Shown: piece by piece, positions 30,066-42,239 of the stretch
How positions within the stretch are numbered: the first letter of the stretch is position 1
Layout: each line of letters opens with the position of its first letter
Source: Oegoconia quadripuncta
Taxonomy: Eukaryota > Arthropoda > Insecta > Lepidoptera > Autostichidae
NCBI GenBank assembly: GCA_949316235.1
Contig: OX438747.1
Location: 25,362,618 to 25,426,617 of the forward strand
Length of the DNA stretch: 64,000 nucleotides
Direction of reading: 5' to 3'
Program-made: the position numbers and the translations under genes
The notes under the pieces: generated by a model
Seen by the model: the letters and a program-made list of their open reading frames with translations, nothing else
Told to the model about the DNA's origin: nothing
Database searches by the model: none

Positions 30066-31530
30066 ATTTATCTTCAAGCTCTGTGATGGAAATAGCGTGG
30101 ACGGCCAAAATATTTTCTTTTTATGGATTATGCCTAGTAGTGGGCTTCTATTATTACCATGAAACACTGGCCATCATCACCGACTACTAGCTTGACACAA
30201 CTACACCAACCGCGTACCCTGTATCCTGTGTGCCCAATTTCGATATTTCGACAGTCGATATTTGTTTAGGCATCGGAGAGTCTATTTATAATAGACTGAC
30301 CGTCTGATACTCGTACGAAAATGCCAATATCAATAGACTTTACGTTACTCGTCTTTGTACTAGGATAATATAAACATGATGGAGTATTAAATGCGTGTTT
30401 TTAAAATTGTTTTTAATGTAGTACTTATTTATTGTGAGTGTCTCGCTAGCTCTTCTCAGTAGTGGTCGCGTTCCGAGCTAGTGGTAGTTTAAAAAACCAT
30501 TGACGTTCATTAGTGCATATTGTATTGCCTACATGAATAAATGATTTTCATTTCATTTCATTTCATGGGATCAGGTGTTTGCGATCCCGCAGTGCAGGAC
30601 TACTATACTAGAGCACGCCCCGCTAACAACTCTCCGTATATACATTGTAGTCTTTGCTAACAACTGCGCTCCGAATACTTAATGCGGTACCGATTGACGT
30701 GTTTCATTGCTCGTTGACGAAGTTCGCAGAAGCCACCTTAACTTATTTGTGTAAAATTTAATTAACATTTACACTATTATTAATTTTTGTTATAATTTCA
30801 TTGACATTGTATTATTGTATTGACTTTCCTTGACGGTGTTGAATTGCGACTTTTTTCAAATGTAATAATATTAACAAATAAGTAATCATTTCCTTTCTAT
30901 ATTATATTACGTAATTTTTGTGGTAGGATTTATTTATTGTATTAATTCATGTTTAATTTAATGAATTATATTAATTATGAGAGACAATATATTGTTATGT
31001 CACAATCACAAATGTTTATATAATATTGTATTATTGACTTGGGTATAGCCTGTAAAAATGATGTACTTATTGATATTTTACCTAAATTTGAATAAATAAA
31101 AAATTGAATTGAAATTGAATTATAATGTGTGTAGAATATAAAATCGAAATTTCATATTGTAAGTTTTCCTGCTATCACTACCTCTATGGCTGTTAAGGCC
31201 ACTCCACACGTTATTGTTTACCTTTTCCGCGCACGTGAGCACGTGAGCGGGCCATCTCGTCGTCGCAAAAAGCCTATTTGTCGTCTCACTGTGTGCATTA
31301 TGACAATTTTCACATCCGACTTTCTTCCGTTTGTGTATGGTTAGTTCTATGTGAACTTGTCGATTTCTCCCACCCCTTCACACCTTTGTTTGTGCTATTG
31401 ATGTCGACCCAGTTGACTTTGTAGAAAACAGGTGTAAAATAGTTAATTAAAGGTCGTGAGTACAATTCTTGTCGGATTTTTTTCAAGTTGAAAGTTCATA
31501 GTTAGGTGAGAAATTTTGTTACTTCTCGAC
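30066..31530. other. AT-rich stretch with LINE-like 3' tails
   Basis: GAATAAATGATTTTCATTTC near 30535-30575 and GAATAAATAAAAAATTGAAT near 31090-31120 look like poly(A)-type ends of retrotransposons. No coding part remains. Nothing else is supported. Confidence 0.35.
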
Positions 31531-31535
31531 CTGGG

Positions 31536-31768
31536 CCCGCAGTCTCGACATAGATAGCAACCGATTTCGGTCGTTAACTCCTAACGATTTTATTCTAAAT
31601 GTTATTGTAAAAATCATATCGGTTTTTGTTGGAAGCCTGAATCGTAGTTTCAATGGAAACCGATATTTTGATACTAAAGACTCTAATTCGACAATTAAAA
31701 TAACATTGTTAGGACTTAACGACCGAAGTCGGTGGTATAGCGATCGCTATCTATGTCGAGACTGCGGG
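31536..31768. mobile_element. MITE, 233 bp, same family as in nanos intron 1
   Basis: CCCGCAGTCTCGACATAGAT and its inverse ATCTATGTCGAGACTGCGGG bound it. Similarity between the arms continues further in (GTCGTTAACTCCTAACGATT against GTCGTTAAGTCCTAACAATG). No ORF. Confidence 0.85.
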
Positions 31769-32295
31769 GGCTGGATTGAAAGGAAACAGCGAAATTCGTT
31801 AACAAAAAAAATCTCCATTTATTTTACATTAATTTACAATTTACTTATAGTGGAAAACCTCTCGAAAAATATAACATTTTCACTTAAAAATTACAACGTT
31901 GTGTTATTAAAGGCTTACAAGTAGACGCGCTAACGAACATTGGAAGGATTTACATTTAAAAAAATACTTACAAAATTACATTTAAAATAAATACTTAACA
32001 CTAAACTTAAGTTCTAGCAAAAGGTACTTTATAAAGGCCAGACTACGCGACCTGTAGGAAACGCTAAGTGTGAAACACCCTTTTTAATTAATTTTTTTGT
32101 TTATTCTCCTACAAGTTAGAAGGCAAAGGGTTCCGATCCCATACAGCCTAGTTTTAATTGCTAAATGAATGTGTAATATGATTATGAGCTTTTGACTGTG
32201 AAACTGAATGTAACCAATTGTTTTGTAAGAAAATGTCAGTCTTAGAAGTAGGTGAATTTTAGTGTTTATCTTATATACAATAAGATTGAATATCC
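31769..32295. other. Unassigned stretch
   Basis: AT-rich, with no gene or repeat recognised. Confidence 0.3.
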
Positions 32296-32299
32296 AATT

Positions 32300-32755
32300 T
32301 GAAGTTTTAATGATGTGTTTAATGCTGTCTCATTAAGTACATAAATTGTGTTACTGGTATAGATTCGCTTGGCACAGACCACAGACTTCCACTTGCTACG
32401 ATCCTGACACACCTCTTCTGCTTCCTTCACTCTCATAAGGTTGCTCAAACATGCACGTCTGTTTAGAGTACTCTTGACTTGGCCTTTCCTTTAAGACGTC
32501 TCCGATTTGATCATGGTACGTTCTCCGTGGTGTTAGCCTACCAACACTACAATCCACATTAGCTTTATATATCTCTTTCGTAAGTCTTCCATCATTCATC
32601 CTCTCCACATGTCCAAACCATCTCAGCATACTTTTTCCAATCTTTGTCACTACCTCTTCATTCACATTGCCTAACTCCCTAATTACACTATTCCTGATTC
32701 TATCTTTCAAAGTCACCGCATTCATACTTCTCAATGATCTCATTTCCACTGCATT
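32300..32755 (-). mobile_element. RTE-like LINE ORF end
   Basis: The - strand frame reads MRSLRSMNAVTLKDRIRNSV, then KIGKSMLRWFGHVERMNDGR and LTKEIYKANVDCSVGRLTPR, and a frameshifted end with EEVCQDRSKWKSVVC. This is the C-terminus of an RTE-like reverse transcriptase ORF. A shorter piece of the same family lies at 43505-43690. Confidence 0.8.
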
Positions 32756-33051
32756 TATTAAGCTAATAGATCAGTAAACCATCTTTCAGTAACCACTATC
32801 ACGTGACTGACAATCTGTCGTTGTTGAATTTTGGCCATTTCAAAATGTGTAAAATGTACTTTGAAATGACGGTGTATTACATTTAATAGATAACAGACCG
32901 ACGACAGTTCGAACTCGCAATTTGTAACAGAATGTTGCAACCCAATCATTTACAATTGCATTATAAGTTAAATTTATTATTGCTATGCCTTTGTTCATTT
33001 TATTTTCGTTTGAAATTGATCATTGGCTGCATTTTTTGTGCAACCACTGTA

Positions 33052-33299
33052 AGGGTGTTACCAGACCAATCGATCGATCGTCGATCGACGTCATCGATCA
33101 ATGGTGGAATGGAATACTCGACGTCGATCGAGCTGCTTGATCAGCCGGTTAATCGATCAACGCCTAGCGAGCAAGCGATCGATTGGTTAGTCGAACGGTA
33201 TTGTCGATCAATTAAAGCTACCAGACCAGTCGATCAACTTCGATCGACGTTGACCGATGCCGTCGAACGGCAATCGATCGATTGGTCTGGTAACACCCT
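33052..33299. mobile_element. GATC-rich MITE with TA target duplication
   Basis: AGGGTGTTACCAGACCAATC and its inverse GATTGGTCTGGTAACACCCT bound a 248-bp element, flanked by TA on both sides as in Tc1/mariner-type elements. The interior contains about a dozen GATC tetramers, mostly inside CGATCG or TCGATCA. CTACCAGACCAGTCGATCAA near 33219 is an internal copy of the terminal motif. No ORF belongs to it. Confidence 0.9.
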
Positions 33300-34480
33300 T
33301 ATAGTATTTTAATCTAAAGAGAATAATGTCTGAAGAGTTGATTCTCCGAATAATAACCCATGTAACTAAATTGGTCATTACAAACATTTCACACACACCA
33401 ATTATCTTGTTTCCAATAATAAGTACAATAAACTTTTGTATGAGAGTAACTTAATTAAAACACAAAGATAAAATAAAAAGCAAAACACGGAAACAGACCC
33501 GAACACGCACTCTATATTGACATTTTTCTAAATTTCATTTATATTGACCAATATATAAATGACCAATTTTATACTAACATAAACTAAGACATACTAATCT
33601 AATATGGAATTATCCGAAATAAAATATTTGATTTGATTTGATTTGATATAACTATGAAAGGTAGAAAACGTTTTCGAGGTCCGAACCTTGAATGAGGGTG
33701 CCCAAACTAAGCAAAGCTTGTACTATTAATGGATAAACGTTCATAAATAACAGGAAAATATGATTCAAACCCGCAACTGTTGGTTTAGCAAGTAGTATGT
33801 AGTGGACAGACTGCACTAATCGATCGTTACAAATTGAAATTCATAAAATAAATTGATATTTCAGACAATACACTAAATTGTCTCAAAATTGGCAAGATAG
33901 ATAGTACTCGATAACGGACAACAACACACCAATCCTATTCAAACCTGTAACCTGTCAACCTAGAGGTTTTGAAAGCAGGCCACTATCAACTACAGCAATC
34001 GGTTGGACAAAGGAAAAATTGTTTAAAAAGTACGTTTAGGCTGCTCTCGCATGTCGTACTCTTTGTGGGTGCGACATTCGGGCCAATTTTTTCAGCGACT
34101 TTTATCCGACAAAAACATCAGTCACCGATTGTCGGACAGCCTTATGTGTAGCGTTACTAAAGTGTCGTTCTACGGAACTTGCTATGTAAACAAAAGACGA
34201 TCTCAGATCTCTCTCGTACCTACTTGTTTTTTACTTTCGGTATTTTATTATTGGATATGATTTGACATAAGTAAAGGAGTAAGCCAAGAGTCTTGCCCAT
34301 CACTAGTAAATTCATTCAGAGACAATTTCAACATGGCGGTTTGTTTACATAGCAATTTCCATAGAATATTAGTTTATGTAAAATTGTGTATGTACTTCGA
34401 CTTTTAGGGTCGTGGTAGGGTATGGTCATGGTTTGTAATAGTTTTCGTTACCTTATACAGCGTTTCACAAGTGCGTCTAT
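33300..34480. other. Degraded SINE-C pieces and unassigned sequence
   Basis: At 33695-33815 and 33895-34010, CAAACTAAGCAAAGCTTGTA, ATTCAAACCCGCAACTGTTG and GATAACGGACAAC are eroded - strand SINE-C copies. 33485-33510 repeats text from 27880. The rest has no recognised feature. Confidence 0.5.
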
Positions 34481-35514
34481 CCCACAGGGCGTAGCTCGGT
34501 TTCCCAACTGCAACCGTGTACAATCAACGACAAAAGTTCCCGAACGCTTTACTCAACGGAGCTCAGTAGCGTTCAACGAATTTTGTTGATCAGTGTACGT
34601 ACAGTCGTGCGCGCAACCGATGCCGCGTGATCTCGATTATGTTCCATATTCGAAATGTTAGAGAAGCATGTATTATGGTATTCGAACTCCTTGGTGAAGA
34701 TATGAGAAATAGTTATATGAAATAGATAAGGTTTTGTTAGATGCGTTAATGTTTATAAATTATTTTTGGCAACTTTGTTGACGATGAAGGTTTTGCTAGT
34801 CTGTACCTATTTTTTAGGCGGAGTCTGCTCGTAGAGTCAGACTTATGTACAATATTGTAATATAAGATATTATTAGTTTATAATATTATCTATAATAGAT
34901 TTAGTTTTAAAATTACAGTCTTTCTATCGCATTGTATTTGTTCCAGTTTTATGTTCAATATTTTTAATGTTACGGGCCAAATTTTGAATATTAGGGTCAA
35001 AGTATGAATTAATTGTAAATTGTGCGCTAAAACAAGATTAGCAAAGAATAGTTTTGAATTGAATTGAAATTGAATTTTGGATTGAAGTTTAAAGAATAGA
35101 TCGATTAAAGGAAATTCATTAATGTGTATAGTCCACTGTTGAACTTATGGCTCTCTCATGGAGACTTTCCATGGGAGGATTTGCCCGAATCGCAACGCTT
35201 GGTAAGTCGGTTGGCGATCGCTGATTCTTTGGGAGCTTCGCACCAATGACGCTGTTGCCTAGCATGTGATCCCTTTGTTTCCTTTCACGACATCCACGGG
35301 AATGTACAATCGAAAATGCTGTCACTCTATTATATAAAATAAATAAATAAATATTTCAGACACTTACTTGCGGTTAAGCAATTTTGGAGGTCCGGGTTTT
35401 ATTCAGGCAAGGCATGTACCAAGGAGTTTTTAATTTAAATTTAATTACTTATATGCATTTATCCGACTTCTCTAAACGGTGAAGAAAAACATCGTGAGGA
35501 AACCTTGCACGCCT
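34481..35514. other. Unassigned stretch
   Basis: A GC-richer patch at 34540-34640 contains CGTGCGCGCAACCGATGCCG. No ORF with a domain and no clear repeat ends. Confidence 0.25.
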
Positions 35515-35675
35515 GAGAAATAAAAATTCTAAGGCATGTGAAGTCCCCAACCAGCATTGGGCCAGTGTGGTGCGGTGCGTGGTATATCGCTGCAGTGGGA
35601 TGTTTATGGGCTGAGATGATGACGCAACAGATTCTTAAGCGTCAACTTAAGATCATCTCGATCTTGAAAACGGTT
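35515..35675 (+). mobile_element. RTE-like 3' end and CTCAAG-MITE scrap
   Basis: GCATGTGAAGTCCCCAACCA, GCATTGGGCCAGTGTGG and GGGCTGAGATGATGA, then TTAAGCGTCAACTTAAGATC, which matches the reverse of 20345-20375. Confidence 0.65.
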
Positions 35676-36689
35676 TATCAACTACAGCATTACATTCTTG
35701 TTTTCCCTGATATATATCATTACTTGAGTAGCAGCACCATCGAGTGTCATTTCGTGCGTAGTCCCCTTAACAATTAAAGTAGTATTCAATGTGTAACTAT
35801 TTTGTCATATATACGATGTAGATGGACGAATCATTTCATTAATCCAGCAATTAAAACAATCACTAGATTAGTATCCGGATTTATTTAACCTTATCCAATC
35901 AACTAATACATTGATTGGATACCTATGTTGCGAAAGACGAACACGCGAACTGGTAATTTAATAAAGTTATTTACTAGTTTTTTTAAGGAGCATGTACAGT
36001 CATATATTGTACTAACTAACCAAGTTTTAGGCTTTTAGTAAGTTACGTAATTTTTGTTACTAAAAAGACATGAAAATGTGAAAGTCAAATAGTGATTAGA
36101 TGACAACAATTTTGTTTACTTTTTCTCTCGACTGTATAATCCTTATGTCCTAATGTAAAAGTAAACACTATTCAAAATTATTTCTTCCACATATACTTCA
36201 TATACATTATACTTTTATACAGAAGTAGACATCCTGTGGCCTGAGATGATGATGATACTTTATTATTAATCGGCGTCCAAAAACAATGAAATTTCATCTA
36301 GATTCTATATCTTTTATTTTATTTTGTAAGGTACGTTATGAGCCGATTTCGATAATTCTTTCTCCGTTTGAAAGTGGATATATTTTCGTAAATTGTTAAT
36401 CGATTTTGCTATTTTTATGTTTGATAGAGTGAGCCCAGATAAATTTAAATACTATACCAGTGTAAGCTGGCTGCGCGTCGTTATCGGAAATTTCACATTT
36501 TCACGCGAGACCCGCTTATACTGGAATTTTGTGGTCGTCGTGCTTTCTTGCGTGCGTTCTTTTGTCAAATTAAGCATAGTGTTTATCCTGACAGCATTAC
36601 GGCATGCTCCCCTCAACAACCACAATGTCAACAGCAAGTCTTACCCATTGGCTAATATCCCATTAATTCCATTAGCGATCCAATCCCGG
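35676..36689. other. Unassigned AT-rich stretch
   Basis: Open frames at 36393-36719 (108 codons, + strand) and on the opposite strand are without a recognised domain. Confidence 0.25.
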
Positions 36690-36719
36690 GTCACAGCGCA
36701 AACAAAACCAGTGCCCTAA

Positions 36720-36952
36720 ATATCAACAGGTTATTACGCAATCCACCGACACTCGCCATTAAGGCAGAGCGTTTTTTCCCGTCCGCTTCCCGGACGCGGC
36801 GAGTTCCGCAGCTCGCGTGCGCCCGCGCCGTAGGAACTGCTGATACAGTGTGTTCGTTGAATACGAGTGCGACCTTTTGAAAATGTACAGCATGACACTA
36901 GACGGCAAGGATATGCACTACTAATATTAGTAAACATTATTAAAAGTGAGTC
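36720..36952 (+). promoter_or_regulatory. GC-rich island, possible promoter and first exon
   Basis: CCGTCCGCTTCCCGGACGCG and CGTGCGCCCGCGCCGTAGG form a CpG-rich patch. It is followed by an ATG frame of 13 codons (MYSMTLDGKDMHY, 36883 onward) and, at 36947, AAAAGTGAGT, a good donor. The layout resembles a 5' exon with a short upstream ORF. There is no downstream exon that I can match to it. Confidence 0.25.
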
Positions 36953-38330
36953 TACTTGCTACAGCATTTCAATTTTATATTTGCAACTTGCCTAATTTTT
37001 TTGTCGGAGAAGCGACTTGACACCCGTAGATGTACCCGTTGGTGTAGTTCTCCTAAAAACCAACGATCGCAGCGTAATGACGATAAGGATAAACCCTCCC
37101 AATAAAGACGTTGAAAATTGCTGCGAAGATGTCTACTAAGCTGCAAAAGATTTGAATATAGAGTGGAAAGTAAGAGCTTTTATATTGGATTCGAATTGCA
37201 GAGTAGATGATGAGATAATGATAAGAAATATAATTTACATGTATGTGCCGTTTACTACACATTGTGTCAGTCTTTGTTCCTGAGTTTGATATTTCTTTTT
37301 TATTTAAGTAATTACCAAAAGACAAGAATGCTACATTTTTAGTAACCTATTATTTCGGTGAAGTAAAGAAAGTCACCTGATGTAACCGTTGTAACCTAGC
37401 GTTTATATAATGTATTTGCATTGAATTAAATCAAATTTTATTCTTAATTTTGGCAATATATTAGTGATTGTCAGTATTGTTTGATTTTAAGACTAATGCA
37501 AAAGATGAATTAGTAGATAGGTATGATATGAAATAATTATCTAATAAACTAAGTTGCATTGGAATGATAAAGCCTGAGAAAGTCTAAGTATAAAAGAAAA
37601 CTACTCAGTAAATTAATAAAAAAATCTACTAAAGAGAGATTTGTTTTAGCCTCGTAAGCTTTGTCTTTGTTTTTCATAAAATACAATTAAGTACCTATTA
37701 TAATACACAATAAAACTAAGTAATATTTTCATTTAAATTTGACTATAAATAGGTAATCGGAGTAACCATTCACGTACATGAGAAATATAAATTAAAAAAT
37801 TAAAATATCAAAGAATATAACGCATTACGGTCAATTTCTCCCGTGCACTATTTGGTAGGTATTTGCACATTCAACCGATAATTTTCTAGTCGAATTAATC
37901 TGACTATCCATTATCAATCGACTTCTAAATTATTGTGATTTAAAAATGTGACGTGTGAAATTAAATTTAACAGAATTTAGAGGTAAGTGAATAAATTAAG
38001 ACTTAGGCTCTTTCATATATCTTCAAGATTAACCGGAAGAAATTCGATTGCTAACAAAAATATTCATCGGTTGAAAATGGAAGCACCCGTGTTAAGGGAA
38101 CGACGTGTAACACCAGTACACGTAAAACAAGACGATAATCGAAACAAATCGAAATGTATATTTAGACGGATTAGTGCACTATTAATCAGGGAACGAACAA
38201 TGCCGACATCGATCGATCGTCATTTCACAACAATTATAAAACAATATTATCTATTTTTACATAAAAATCTGAAGGTTTTCTTACAACTAGATAACATTGC
38301 ACTTGTCCATAGGAGGAGTGTTAAACTAAG
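36953..38330. other. Unassigned AT-rich stretch
   Basis: The 125-codon + strand frame at 37987-38364 is basic and opens with GTG; an in-frame ATG at 38076 would leave about 95 residues. No domain is recognised. It could equally be distal 3' UTR or flank of the - strand zinc-finger gene. Confidence 0.25.
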
Positions 38331-38496
38331 AGCCCACTCAATGCGACGCGGACGACGAGGGTGATATGATATACATTGGAAGCTGGCTCTTCGTATCCAC
38401 ATCCCATATAAATGCACTGATTTCAATGTAGCTGTTTAACGCGGGGTTGTCGTAGACCGCCCGCGTTGCACTGTAGCGGGCTTAAAGGGGTTAAAA
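38331..38496. mobile_element. Possible degraded MITE
   Basis: TAAGAGCCCACTCAATGCGA at the left and (reverse complement) TAAGCCCGCTACAGTGCAAC at the right are imperfect inverted repeats, both continuing into GCGG-containing text. No ORF. Confidence 0.45.
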
Positions 38497-39269
38497 TACA
38501 TGAACATCGCTCAATTAAAGAAGACAATGATAAAATAGAGCTGTGACGAGTATGTATCCGCTACAAAGTGTCGATTGGAAGTTATCGATTAATGTATACT
38601 TATTGAGTATTTTAATGAGATTTATTTATTTTGTTTTCAGTTTATTTACAATATGTATTGGCATTTTTTTAAATTGATCTCATCAAAATAAAGGACAGCT
38701 ATATAGGAATAGTAGCATTGATAAATACTTATCGGTTTAGTATTTCAAATTGTTGTAACGAATACGTACCAGTATAAAAATTTACATAATTACAGCTCTA
38801 ACAACCAGTAGAATCAACCACACGCTAGACAATGAACTCTTGCTATTCGTCCGTCAGCTCGTTTGTGTCACAAATATTGGAAATCCCTTAACACTTCAGA
38901 ATTTTTTCAAAAACGCCTCTATAGAATTGTCTATTGATTTATCAACATTAGTAATAATTATTTAAAATGGCGTGCAATCGATTAGATTGTTTAATTAAAA
39001 AACCAATGTCTCATTTCAGCTTAATAAGTTTTGATCAAAGGATTGGAAGACAAAGGGATTTCTTATATTTTTGACACAAACAAAACTACTGCCGAAATGT
39101 AACCTTATTCAATGTGAGTATTACATTAACGTGTGATAGACTGTACACTAACACCAAAACAATAACCTAAAAATGAGATTCCGATCAGACTGAGGTACAC
39201 ACACACGAGCACTCACACAAACTAACCTATAAAATGCTTCGTTTTGAGCTAGCGTCGAAGAGTCTTTGC
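38497..39269. other. Sequence downstream of the zinc-finger gene (likely 3' UTR or flank)
   Basis: AT-rich with no repeat recognised. As the gene reads leftwards, this would include its 3' UTR. Confidence 0.35.
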
Positions 39270-40715
39270 CTAGTCTCGCCCGATCCTCTTGTGTATTTGC
39301 TGATGCTTAATCAGGTGTGCCTTCTGGCGGAACGCCTTCGCACATACGTCACATCTGAACGGCTTCTCCCCTGTATGCGTTCTCAGATGCACCTTTATAT
39401 TAGACTTATTCAAAAAACCTCTATTGCAGATGCCACACCTGTGTACCGGTTTTTCTTTACCTAGAAGACCGCTCAATTCAGCGGCTGTTGATGGGAAGGT
39501 CAGATTCGTATGAATATTAGCACCATTGTTGGCTTGTTTCGCTTTCGCTCGACTCCGTTTGCTTTTGTTCGACGGAGTTACTGTTGTGGTGTGAGCGTGG
39601 GGGTACCCTAATAGTCTGTCAGGGCTGCAAAGGCCGTCAGGCTTCAGACTGAGAGCGTAATGGGACGCGTATCGCCCGTTTAGAAGACCACCTACCCCAT
39701 CTGTCGTGGAGACTGCGTTTCCGGGTGGTGATGATGTCGATATCACATCCATTCCATAGCTCGTGGAACTTGGAGCTTCTTGTTTAATCGGAGGACCATT
39801 CTGCAGTCGATTCTGAAGTAACGGCATATAACCGTGTGTCAGTAACGTTTGGAGAGTCGATCCAGCTTGAAGGTTCTTCTGAAGAAACTCCTGGCTTTTT
39901 GTAAACTCTTGACTTTTGCAGGAGAATTCCAGACCAGAATGATGGCTTTGAGGTGCTGGTGGTGGTGAATTTGGTAAGCCGAACTCGGCGAGATCTTGGG
40001 GAACAATTTTATCGCCATGCTGACTGCAAGCTCCAGCTATCCAGGCATCTATGTCCATCCAACTGTCCCTCGAATCATTTCTATCTGGATCCTCAGGTTG
40101 TGATTGTACCGTCGTATCGGCGATGGCAGAACCAATGATCGCAGCAATATCCTCCATTGAGCTGATATCGTACATGACCTGTTTGTGTCCATCCTCGAAT
40201 AACTTGGTAGGAGGTGAACATGAAGCTGCGCAAGAATCTGGCGCTCCTGACGTGGTCTCTGCAAAGGGTTTCGTGTCTTCTAGAGCGAAAGGTTTAACAT
40301 CTTCCAAATTAGGGGGCTCAGCATCAGCGGCACACGTTGATGATGAGACAACATCGTGATCACCATAACCGCTTTGAGTGGGGTAGTTGTTATTTTCTTC
40401 AGGCAAGCGCTGAGCGATGGCATGGAAGTGGTGTCCAGAAATGCCATTGATAGATAGGTGGCCGGTGTACCCGGTGAAGGGAGGAAGGGGCTTGAGCTCT
40501 GCTAGGGGTGGTGCGGCGAGAAGAGAGTCAAGTAAATCGTGAGCCTGAGGGGGCGGCGAGCCGGGGTCTTTGGGGTCAAGCCAGCAGGCACCTAGTAGGA
40601 GGTCATCGGCGGCGCCGCCGGCCACCCCTCCGCACTTCATCCCGCGCCTCACCGCGACCCCCGCACCCACTGACACCCCGCCACTGCCATACTTGGATGC
40701 CGCCACCCTGGTGCG
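39270..40715 (-). CDS. C2H2 zinc-finger transcription factor, terminal exon
   Basis: This single open frame of about 480 codons ends at TAG (39270-39272). The last 55 residues hold two adjacent C2H2 fingers, C424-X2-C427-X12-H440-X3-H444 and C452-X2-C455-X12-H468-X3-H472 (numbered from the GTG codon at 40706), joined by the classic linker HTGEKPF. A basic patch (KSKRSRAKAK, about 381-390) is a likely nuclear signal. The rest is low-complexity and rich in S, P, G and acidic residues, as in activation regions. It is probably a DNA-binding nuclear regulator; I do not recognise the orthologue. Upstream, TTTGTTACAG and GATAG are candidate acceptors at 40721 and 40716. The first would put an in-frame TAG before any start, so either the second is used and coding begins in an earlier exon, or translation starts at the ATG at 40640 (about 456 residues, MKCGGVAGG). 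No earlier exon was found. Confidence 0.85.
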   Translation of the reverse strand, partial: RTRVAASKYGSGGVSVGAGVAVRRGMKCGGVAGGAADDLLLGACWLDPKDPGSPPPQAHDLLDSLLAAPPLAELKPLPPFTGYTGHLSINGISGHHFHAIAQRLPEENNNYPTQSGYGDHDVVSSSTCAADAEPPNLEDVKPFALEDTKPFAETTSGAPDSCAASCSPPTKLFEDGHKQVMYDISSMEDIAAIIGSAIADTTVQSQPEDPDRNDSRDSWMDIDAWIAGACSQHGDKIVPQDLAEFGLPNSPPPAPQSHHSGLEFSCKSQEFTKSQEFLQKNLQAGSTLQTLLTHGYMPLLQNRLQNGPPIKQEAPSSTSYGMDVISTSSPPGNAVSTTDGVGGLLNGRYASHYALSLKPDGLCSPDRLLGYPHAHTTTVTPSNKSKRSRAKAKQANNGANIHTNLTFPSTAAELSGLLGKEKPVHRCGICNRGFLNKSNIKVHLRTHTGEKPFRCDVCAKAFRQKAHLIKHQQIHKRIGRD

Positions 40716-41510
40716 CTATCTGTAACAAATGAAAGGATCCGTTAAAACAACAAATTCTATACAAACAAGGAAATAACGTGGTTAAAGTCTGCTACGGGAC
40801 TAGTTGGTGGTATAGAGTTTGAAATTGTGAAAATACCCACAAATTTTGGTTTTGGTTGGTGGTAGGGCATTTTAAATGTCCGCTTAAGTGTAGGGATACA
40901 CCTGCGGAAGGTACTGCGCCGATACTTCTGCGACTGAATTATCGGTCGTATTATTCATTTGGCATGACACACCAAACGCACCGAACGCGCAATCACACGA
41001 CGCGCGGCATCTAATTCAGCGCGTTACGCGACGGAAAATACGTAGAACGTGTTCGAAATCAGGACTGGAGTTACCGGTAGACAGGAATTACATGAATTAA
41101 ATTTCACCGTATACAGAGGGGATCATTCTTTTTTGCAACTGACTGTACTACAATTGTTGTTGTACAACAGAGGTTGAGATACCAGACGAGTGAACTAATC
41201 ATACGAGTAACGAATTCTATGACCCATTTCGATTATATATTTTTTTTTCAATCCTAAGCATTGTTGTGAACCGTGACCCATGAATAGTTCTGAAATTGCA
41301 TATTTATTGGCGGCATGCACAGCGAGCGGTACGCATGCGCAATACACTCTGATACCATTTTATGCGGACCACCGCCGTAGTCTATTGAAATAACACCAGT
41401 AAGCAATCAGAAGTCTTAGAAATAAATTCGCATGATTACTTTGATCATTAGGTTGGTAAGACAATAGTGTTTAAAAGATTAATAAATAAAAGAGATTAGG
41501 ACCAAAATCT
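40716..41510. other. Upstream or intron sequence of the zinc-finger gene
   Basis: A SINE-B scrap (TTTTGGTTGGTGGTAGGGCA) is at 40845-40884. A GC-richer patch follows at 40985-41060. At 41130-41155 TTGCAACTGACTGTACTACA resembles the end of the TIR element at 12874. No exon could be defined. Confidence 0.4.
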
Positions 41511-41514
41511 CAAA

Positions 41515-41660
41515 TACTTTTTATTGCATAATTAACAAAAGCTACATGAAGAATACAGCGTACATCATTAATCGCACAAAAAGACGGCCTTATCGCTAAC
41601 AGCGATCTCTTCCAGGCAAACCTTAGGGTAAAGATACAAGCTACCAGTAGAAGGGGTTTG
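41515..41660 (-). mobile_element. LINE 3' end, diverged L4 relative
   Basis: TTTTTATTGCATAATTAACA, then AACAGCGATCTCTTCCAGGC and AAACCTTAGGGTAAAG; compare 21905-22095. Confidence 0.55.
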
Positions 41661-42235
41661 CACTAATAGTAGCACTAATTTTATAGTTGGTAATTATTAT
41701 ATAACGTAAAGATAAAAATACATAAACTAAGCCTACAAACTATAACTAGATAATTTAACTGCACTTAAAACATATTAATTAAAAAATAATATTATTGACT
41801 ACACATATAAATTTATATATATACAAATATATATAAATATATAATATTAAATCCATAAAATTAATAAATACATGCCATTTCTTTGCTCAGAAATAACTTA
41901 GAAATCATCCGTGGTTTTCAATACAACCACAGAGGACTTTCAATGAATTTTTTTTTTCTTGATGGTACATTTCACTTATCGGCGCGAGTAAACTCAGTAA
42001 TGGTAATAGTAGCAATTGAAGTCTTTGGGTGAACGTCTGATGTTTTGGCAGACACGAGGTTGACTGCTGAATATAAGTTAGCAAAAAAACATGGCTGCTT
42101 GTTCTGCTTCTACCATTGAGTTTTTTCCATTTATTAAGAAGGGGGTCACGAGACAACTTGCGCATGTGTTGCCCACCTTTAAGCTCTAGTAAAGCCCGTG
42201 TTTATCTTTGATGAAAGACGTCACAACTTACAGGT
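41661..42235. other. Unassigned stretch
   Basis: AT-rich at first, with TATATAAATATATA runs at 41806-41845. The 86-codon - strand frame at 41905-42165 shows no domain. Confidence 0.25.
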
Positions 42236-42239
42236 ATGC

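Noticed and set aside
37987..38364. 125-codon basic ORF as a gene
   Set aside because: It begins with GTG, shows no domain or splice context, and lies in AT-rich sequence downstream of a gene on the other strand.
39953..40359. ORFs overlapping the zinc-finger exon in other frames and on the other strand
   Set aside because: They are shadows of the long, GC-rich coding exon and show no recognisable domain.
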